Source of the DNA: Desmodesmus armatus
Taxonomy: Eukaryota > Chlorophyta > Chlorophyceae > Sphaeropleales > Scenedesmaceae
Assembly (NCBI GenBank): GCA_007449985.2
Contig: VIIQ02000008.1
Span: forward strand, 434,001 to 498,000
Direction: 5' to 3'
DNA: 64,000 bases
Below, piece after piece: positions 57,701-64,000 of the stretch (the stretch's first letter is position 1; each line of letters begins with the position of its first letter). The notes under the pieces are model-generated. The model did no database searches. It saw only the letters and a program-made list of their open reading frames with translations, and was not told where the DNA came from. The position numbers were made by a program, and so were the translations under genes.

Positions 57701-57789
57701 TGTGCTGCCTGTAGGCGCGCCAAGCGGCCAAAGGGGAGAAAAGCAAGTCCAGCAGAAAGGGCTCCGCAAAAAAGAAAAGCAAGAAGTGA
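54723..57789 (+). CDS. DRC9: Dynein regulatory complex subunit 9 (DRC9/IQCG), 8 exons
   Basis: DRC9 is a coiled-coil subunit of the nexin-dynein regulatory complex on axonemal doublets. Exons 54723-54788, 54887-55185, 55439-55577, 55920-56021, 56429-56508, 56692-56929, 57126-57323 and 57715-57789 all join in phase, giving about 398 residues. An in-frame ATG at 54612 would add 37 residues. Exons 2-6 encode mostly amphipathic helix. The segment ISENMAKVAAQRESLQ corresponds to the NMxKVxxxRxx block of IQCG, and FLNSKASSLQEATVAWHARR to its later coiled coil. Exon 7 ends in one IQ motif (AIQIQAAWRGFK), the calmodulin-binding site expected near the C-terminus. The tail is Lys/Ser-rich (GSAKKKSKK), as in animal IQCG. 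Separation from the IQ-bearing DRC10 rests on this block order, not on a search. Confidence 0.82.
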
Positions 57790-60614
57790 GCAGCAGGCTG
57801 CAGCCCAGCCACCCGCAAGCTGTCTGTGTGTCATACCAGCAAGCAGCAAAGGTGTGGACAAGTCTGGATGCAGACCTTGGCTGCTCTGCAGCTGGCCAAG
57901 TGGATTGGTTGCAAGACACGTGCCAGCAGAAGGAGCGCCATATGTTGCAGAGTCCCACGTCAGCGATACGGAGCATCAATTGCGGCAATATTACAAAGAA
58001 GTTGGGAGGGGTCATGGCACATGATGCCTCCACCCATGTACATCAACCCATCCTGCACATTAGACAATGGGTCACGGCAGGCTCTGGCCTTTTGCTGTTC
58101 GTAGTCCAGACAAATCCTGCCTAGGCAACATGCCACGGCCATGAGGCAAGCAATGTGTAGGGCCTGCGCTGAGCTGTCTCAAGGGTACAAGGCAGACATG
58201 TTGGCGGAAGGCATGCCGCCAGAAAAAAGTCAAACAGAGCAACCAGTCACTAGTGGAAAACCAGCCAGGGCGAGAGGTCTGCATACTGTAAGTATGCAAA
58301 CCCACGTGGGTGGCATGGCGTCCCTGCTGGCAAGATATACCCACAACTAGCAACCTGCTAGAACCACCCCACCTTGCGGGCATAGGACATGTGCAGCACA
58401 CGACATAAGACAAGCAACAGGGGAAGGACACACGATGCCACCATATACACAAGGGCCCAACTGGTGCAGATATCCAAGGAATGTCCCTGAGGACGTATGC
58501 TGCACACATTCGCAAAGACGCCCGGGTGAGAACCTGCAGTGACTAACATTTGACAAGCGCACCAGCCCTGATCACAGGGGGCCCGTCACAACACAACGCA
58601 CCAGCTGATGCACACACATGCCTTGCAAAAACTAACCAAAGCAACACCCCCTTTCCAGCATACACAAACTGCACTGCGCACAGCACAAAGGAGCAAGAGG
58701 CCCCCACAGCGCATCGACACACCAGGCCGACACCACATGCATACGAGCAGTGCCACTGTCAGTCGCTGCACAGCACAGCAGGCAATGTATGATCTGTCAG
58801 TATGTGAGACGCCAGCGGCTCTGCACGTCCACACCAGACCTGCAGCAACAGGTCAGTCCGACTCCTCACAGTAGTCCAAACATGTCATGGATGGGCCCAT
58901 AGAGCAGAGGCACAACAGGCACATGTGCGCACCCAGCCCCAGGTGTCTTGACTGCGATGCCGATGCACACGGCACGAGAACATGATGACATGTTGCCACT
59001 TGCCTCAAGACTGTTGCATCAACTCGAGCTGGGCAGGGTCTGCTGACTAAGGGGAAGCTGAGTGTGTCGTGAGTGCTAGCACAGCCTGCCTCAGCACACC
59101 TTGACAGGCTTTGCTCAGCACCGACACTGCAGCTCCTCTCAGGACGATACAGGTGACCGCAGAACCAGGGCGCAGAGACACACAACTTAGACAACAGCAA
59201 CGCGGGCAAGCACCGTGCAAACAGCCCAGCGCCTGCTGTAGGATTGTTGAGAGCCTGCAGGCCCAGTGGTCACTCCCATACAGGCATGTGCAGGCTAGCA
59301 GCACAGGCCTAACAAGTGATCCACTGTCACCAGAGCCGACAGCTGGCAGCAGCTTCAGCACACACCTCTGAAGATGCGACTGCACAGCGGCCACGTGCAG
59401 GGCAATAGGTTGCCAGGAGCCATTGACCCATGACCGCACCTGCACATCACATGCACTAGGCAAACATACAGCAGTTGCCACAGCATGTAGATGGTCCGCA
59501 GCATGTACACAACAGCGAGCAAACCTAGACCGGGCACTCTGGACACACATCAAACGGGCCCCTACATTTCCTGAGCCAAACAACAACAACACACAAATCA
59601 CCCAATCGGGTGTGCACATGAGTGATACATGTGTACACACCAGTCAGCCTGTTGGCCAGCCAAAGGCCCTGACGACCTTTGGGCCTGATACCATCAACGT
59701 TGGGCGAACCCATGGGAACCCCTCACATCACCTAGCTGAATTGCAGCAATCTTCAACAACTATATCAACACACCGCAACAGTCACTGCTGCTGGTGATGT
59801 TGCCTGGGTGCTACATGTGACGACCCCCCCCCCCCCCCCGTTACTCATCATCACAGTGTTGCACCTTCATGGCAGACATAGGCAGCCCTAGGAAACAAAA
59901 AGCGGCTAGGTGTGCAGTAGGGGCTCTGTTGCAAAGCTCCAGGATCCACCTCAACACCACAAGATAAAGCAATGTTGCCCACAGAACATGCGTCACAACC
60001 ACAAGGGCAAGGACTGCAGTAATGGCCGGCTGGTGTGCAGAGTTGCCAATTGAGGGCCAAGCACCATGTCAGCACACTTGCTGATAGCCATAAGTTGCCC
60101 TTTGCTGGTAGGACATGACAATGCACGAGACTGCATACCACAGGTGCGCAAAGCTGCAGCAAAGGGCAACTTGTAAGCCAAATGCGTGGCACCACCACGG
60201 TTAACCCTTGCGTACGCACGGGCTGCAAGGGGTCTGAAGACAGGCTGGTGACCACCCAGTAATGTGTGCAGGCAGAACGACAGGCTAAATGGCCCCAGCA
60301 CAGCATGCTGGGGCTAACTGCTGCTGTGGTCAGCTACCACCAGGGGCCAGCAGGTGCTCTGCATCCAAATGCCAACATGGACGCGCCCTGCCACCCTTGC
60401 TGGAACCACGCCTTCCAAACTAGGGAGGCAAAAGGCACCCACCCCGGCTGCTGCACAGCTCCCAGGCACTCGAGGCCTCCAGCTGGTGCCACAGCTGTTG
60501 GAGCCCTCGAGGTGTGTGGCACAGCCCCAGACACGGCTGCGGCTGTCCTGCACCTCCCTAGATAACACGACCTACAGCAACATAAATGACCTAATCCAGG
60601 ATGACGCAACTATC
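57790..60614. other. Intergenic between convergent genes
   Basis: The 3' flanks of DRC9 (plus) and serine acetyltransferase (minus). No gene was found. Contains a 16-nt C run (59824-59839) and a perfect 16-bp inverted repeat (60092-60172). TGTAA occurs at about 58279, roughly 490 nt after the DRC9 stop, and may or may not be its polyadenylation signal. Confidence 0.45.
60092..60172. repeat. 16-bp perfect inverted repeat, 49-nt spacer
   Basis: AAGTTGCCCTTTGCTG (60092-60107) is the exact reverse complement of 60157-60172. Intergenic. Confidence 0.88.
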
Positions 60615-62537
60615 CTAGATGACGTAATCCAGGGTGAAGTCCTCAGTCTGGTCCATATCTTGGCAGGGCTCCGAGCGCACATTCTGCTTCACGATGCGTG
60701 CAGGCACCCCCACCGCCACGCTGTGGCATGGGAGGTCCGACACCACCACACTGCCTGCCCCCACCTTGGCCCCACAGCCAACCGTGACATTGCCCAGCAC
60801 ACTGACACCCGCACCCAACAGCACCCCATGGCCGATGGTCGGGTGCCGAATGCCCTTGCCAGTGCCGCTGCCGCCAAGGGTTACATGGTGCAGCATGGAT
60901 ACATTGTCACCCACAACTGCTGTCTCGCCGATGACTACGCCTGTGGCATGGTCGAGCAAGATGCCGCGCCCAAAGGTTGCTGCTGGGTGGATGTCCACAT
61001 GGAACACCTCGCTGATGCGGCTCTGCAGGGCGACTGCAAGCATCTGCAGCAGCAGCAGCAGAGAAGCCAGGAAACACACGCACACAGCCGGCACGGCAAC
61101 AGCAGCAGTGACACACAGAGCACGTGTCAGCTGTGGTCGGCAGGAGAGATGCACCCACTGCAAGGCCAGCCGATGGTCCTGATGACTTGGCTCACAACTG
61201 CAGGCCTGTGCATGTTTCACATACGGTAGCCACCCACTCCAGGCGCCTGTCCCCTCCTCTCTGCAACTGCAAAATACAGCTGCCACGTTCATGATGACCT
61301 GGCCAGCCTTTGCAACTGCAGCTACTGCTTGAGACACACTGACGGAAGTCGAGCCAGCCAGCAGCCCTCACCTTGCGCCCCTTGTCCCACAGGTGGTGTG
61401 CAATCCTGTGGCACTGGATGGCCTGGAACCCCTTGAAGTACAGGAGGCACTGTGTGTACTTGTCGCAGGCCGGGTCGCGATCAAACACTGCCTGCATGTC
61501 TGCCAGCGCGGCATCCACGATGCCTGGATCTGCCACATAGCAGTCCTCGATGATCTTGACCAGCTGCGTGCTGTACAGTGTGGGGCTGGCCAGCTTGTTG
61601 GCCAGGATGAAGTTGAGGCTCTTTTCGACGGTCGCATGGCCCAGTATGCTGCTGTACAGGAAGCTGGCGAGGGTGGGCTCTGCGTCTGCGTCTGCCTTGG
61701 CCTCCTGCCGCATGCGGTCCCACAGCTGCTGCTTGGTGAGGTGGTGCGGCATGGGCCGCCAACCCTGAGAAGGGTGGTAGTCTGTGAGCGGCAGCGGGAG
61801 CAGGATCGGAGCAGGAGGGACAGGAACAGGAGCACCAGCAACGGAAGCAGCAGCAGGAGGAGGGCTGGCGTCAGTCGCTCAGTGCGGTTGGCAGATGTTT
61901 ACTGCTGTGTTGCATGGGGGTGCCAGCATACTGGCTGGCAGCTGCGCCATGCAACCCAGCTGCCACGCAGACCACAACACGGGTCTGGCCAGCAGCAGAT
62001 TTTATAAGCCCTCATCAAGCTGTTGGAGAGCTCAAGGGACCAAAGCCGGAAGGCCAGCGGCAGGCCCCAGAACGCGTCCCCCAGGCTCACCCTTCAGCTC
62101 CCTGCCGTTGAGCTGCAGCGGTTGGGTAATGATGTCGCTGGCCGCTATCCGGCTGGCAAGTGACTGCCTGGCCTCCTGTAGCTCCCAGGCCTGTTGCTGC
62201 TGCCGCTGCTGCTGCAGGCTGACAGCTGATACCTCTGGTGCAGCTGTCTGGACGACATGCCGGGGTTGAGGCCCTGCAAGAACACCACGACAAGTGTAAA
62301 GAACCACATACATTCATACACGTCTGATCAAACCTGCTTCTGCCACGTAGCTGTGACGTGAAGTGGACCCCCACCTGTGGTCAGGCTTCCAGCAGCATGC
62401 AGGGTCCGCCTGTGTGCATGTTGCGTCGTCACCGGCAGAAGCAACGCATGTGAACTGCGTTGTAAGAGCCGGGAGCCTGCTGCTCGCTGCTGGTGTGCTG
62501 CATTCTGGTGCAGCATGGCTGCCGAGAGGTCGCGCAA
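60615..62537 (-). CDS. SAT: Serine O-acetyltransferase, plastid type (4 exons)
   Basis: Transfers acetyl from acetyl-CoA to L-serine, giving O-acetylserine for cysteine synthesis. Exons 62375-62537, 62091-62273, 61372-61781 and 60615-61043 join in phase to about 394 residues. Exon 1 (MRDLSAAMLHQNAAHQQR, then Arg/Ser/His-rich) is a likely chloroplast transit peptide. Exon 3 has the N-terminal helical domain (ILGHATVEKSLNFILANKLAS, CLLYFKGFQAIQCHRIAHHL). Exon 4 has the left-handed beta-helix: SRISEVFHVDIHPAATFG, HATGVVIGETAVVGDNVSM, HHVTLGGSG and GAGSVVVSDLPCHSVAVG. The catalytic His (HPAA, HHVTLG) and Asp (VDIHP) positions are present. The protein ends DYVI, the C-terminal Ile tail by which plant serine acetyltransferases insert into O-acetylserine(thiol)lyase to form the cysteine synthase complex. 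It is convergent with DRC9, about 2.8 kb away. Confidence 0.93.
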
Positions 62538-63019
62538 GCGGGCTTTGCAGAACGACGGGGGATCAGGTCAAACCGAACAGATATATGTAAGTGTAAGAAC
62601 TGGCGTGAGTTTGCTGTGGAACAAAGGGCTGCAGGGGAATGAGCACACGCTGACGACTGGGTGTGGTGCGCGTATGATCAAAATGAGTCTCGGAACGCAG
62701 ATATAACATACACCTTGCGTCGTGAAGAGTTGATTTAGCGACTGTTCTCTTAGTCAGGTCTCTGCGACTGGAACGCAGAGTGCGTTGACTTTGGAACCGA
62801 CAAAGGATGCTTGCCCAGTCCACCTCAAGGAAGTAAGCTGCAGTGAGTTCACAATACACGCTTTTTCTCGCCCCAACCATTCTGGAAGACTGCACACACA
62901 CCCTGATTTGCCAGCCTGGTTTCAACTGCACTTGGACATTCACCAAGCATCCACACAGCTGCTTACAGTGCCACCTCGCCATCGTCAGATCCCATGTCAC
63001 AACATCTCTTCTCAATGCC
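62538..63019. other. Intergenic between two minus-strand genes
   Basis: Promoter/5' UTR of the serine acetyltransferase gene and 3' UTR of the Gly/Arg-rich gene. Apart from the polyadenylation signal at 62963-62967, nothing specific is seen. Confidence 0.5.
62963..62967 (-). terminator. TGTAA polyadenylation signal
   Basis: TGTAA on the minus strand, 52 nt after the stop codon of the Gly/Arg-rich gene. Confidence 0.55.
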
Positions 63020-63105
63020 TCATCTGCCAGGTGGTGCAGCGCCATATCCTGTCCACGAGGCATGGCCATTGGCGGGACCCTGCGGGTGCCCATGGCCATA
63101 CGGGG

Positions 63106-63152
<47 letters not shown>

Positions 63153-64000
63153 ATGTGCGTGCCAGGGGGATAGCCGCAACCCATGCCAGGCTGCTGAATG
63201 GGCTGCATCATTGGCTGCTGCATGGCCTGCATGGGCTGCATCTGCATTGGCTGCATTTGCTGCACCATTCCTGCCCCCATGGGTGGTGCCTGCGGCGGGG
63301 GCACCCCCCCACCGTACATTGGCCCTCCCCACCCTCCCATCTGCTGCTGGTGCACGTGCTGCTGCTGCTGCTGCTGCTGACCATACTGCTGCTGCTGGTA
63401 GCCATATGGCTGCTGCGGTGGTGGCGGCGACTGCATATGATGCGGCGGCGGTGGGGGCCGTGGGGGTGGCACTCCTCCCGGCTGCATGGGGTACTGCTGA
63501 GGTGGCCCTGGCTGCGCGTACTGCTGAGGGTACTGCCCATACTGCTGCGGCGGCGGCTGTAGCCCCATGCCCTGCAGCTGCCCTGCTGTTGCATGCGCCC
63601 TGAACCCTGCTGACGGCTGCTGCTGGCCCCTCCCACCCCTCCCACCTCCAAAGCTGGAACCCCTGTCACCACCGTCCCCAATGAACCTCCCGCGGCCACG
63701 ACCCCCTTCCCGGCCGCGTCCCCGGCCCCTGCCTGGCCCCCGTCCTGGCTGGCCCCCACCCTCTGCACCCGCTGGTGGCTGCTTGCGTTTTGTGAGGCCC
63801 TGTGACCGCCTCCACTCTGCCTCTGCCTCATCATCTGAGAAGTAGGGCTCTTCCTCCTCCTCAAATGCATCTATGGCATCGGGGTTACGAGCTGCTGCAG
63901 CCTTGCCCCCCTTGACCCCCTTGGCTGGCTGGTACACCTGATCCTCAACTAGCTGGGCGAGGGCATCTGCAGCACGGGGTGTGGAAGGAGCAGGAGGGAT
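63020..64000 (-). CDS. Gly/Arg- and Gln/Pro-rich protein, possibly NAF1 (partial)
   Basis: The frame is open from the window edge to a TGA at 63020, so the N-terminus is missing. Readable order: an acidic segment with YFSDDEAEAEWRR, a basic KRKQ stretch, an RGG-type box (GRGRGRGREGGRGRGRF, GGRGGRG), then about 200 residues rich in Gln, Pro, Met and Gly, with a run of about 16 Gln encoded by (CTG)n on the plus strand near 63108-63151. The FSDDE block followed by a basic, low-complexity tail is what I would expect at the end of NAF1, the H/ACA ribonucleoprotein assembly factor. Its core domain would lie outside the window, so the name is tentative; any RGG-box RNA-binding protein would fit. Confidence 0.6.

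Noticed and set aside
1..64000. CRISPR arrays, operons, prophage or bacterial insertion sequences
   Set aside because: The window is eukaryotic: spliced genes throughout and no spaced direct-repeat arrays or bacterial gene organisation.

Overview
The window looks like nuclear DNA of a green alga, most likely Chlorophyceae. Reasons: genes broken into many short exons with GT-AG introns of about 100-1300 bp; moderately high GC with pervasive (CAG/CTG)n that encodes poly-Gln, poly-Ser and poly-Ala; algal-type TGTAA polyadenylation signals about 50 nt after three stop codons; and a gene content that mixes plastid (TilS, serine acetyltransferase), mitochondrial (NDUFAF6) and ciliary (DRC9/IQCG) proteins. 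Nothing looks bacterial. Family names come from reading motifs by eye. Exon joins were checked for reading phase where stated.

Layout. 1-2.6 kb: no convincing gene. 2.6-7.2 kb (-): five-exon tilS, tRNA(Ile)-lysidine synthase. 8.7-11.1 kb (-): membrane-anchored low-complexity protein. 11.5-15.7 kb (+): FAD monooxygenase of the zeaxanthin-epoxidase/UbiH type, head-to-head with the previous gene. 16.0-17.9 kb (+): multi-pass membrane protein. 18-21 kb: gene-poor. 21.0-23.8 kb: transposon island with a tRNA-derived SINE-like unit, a head-to-tail array of 5'-truncated LINE copies and a 158-bp foldback hairpin. 24.5-28.5 kb (-): leucine-rich-repeat protein kinase. 28.8-31.1 kb (-): zinc-free alcohol dehydrogenase/quinone reductase. 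31.7-33.8 kb (+): NDUFAF6-like complex I assembly factor. 35.2-37.1 kb (-): F-box/LRR protein with an apparent 1-nt frameshift. 38.2-38.7 kb: direct repeats. 38.9-40.7 kb (-): unknown six-exon gene. 43.2-45.7 kb (-): small array of related membrane/secretory-type genes, two of which share a C-terminal YIWDL tail. 47.4-50.5 kb (+): RRM protein with a large Ala/Gln/Asn-Gly-rich region. 54.7-57.8 kb (+): eight-exon DRC9/IQCG. 60.6-62.5 kb (-): plastid serine O-acetyltransferase. 63.0-64.0 kb (-): Gly/Arg- and Gln-rich protein, possibly NAF1, running off the edge.

The genes do not form a pathway. They are ordinary housekeeping and lineage-specific genes interleaved with repeats. The most unusual items are the LINE array with a constant GGGCGAGGG junction, the YIWDL gene array, the unknown gene at 38.9-40.7 kb, and a scatter of perfect hairpins and palindromes in introns, intergenic DNA and one coding exon.
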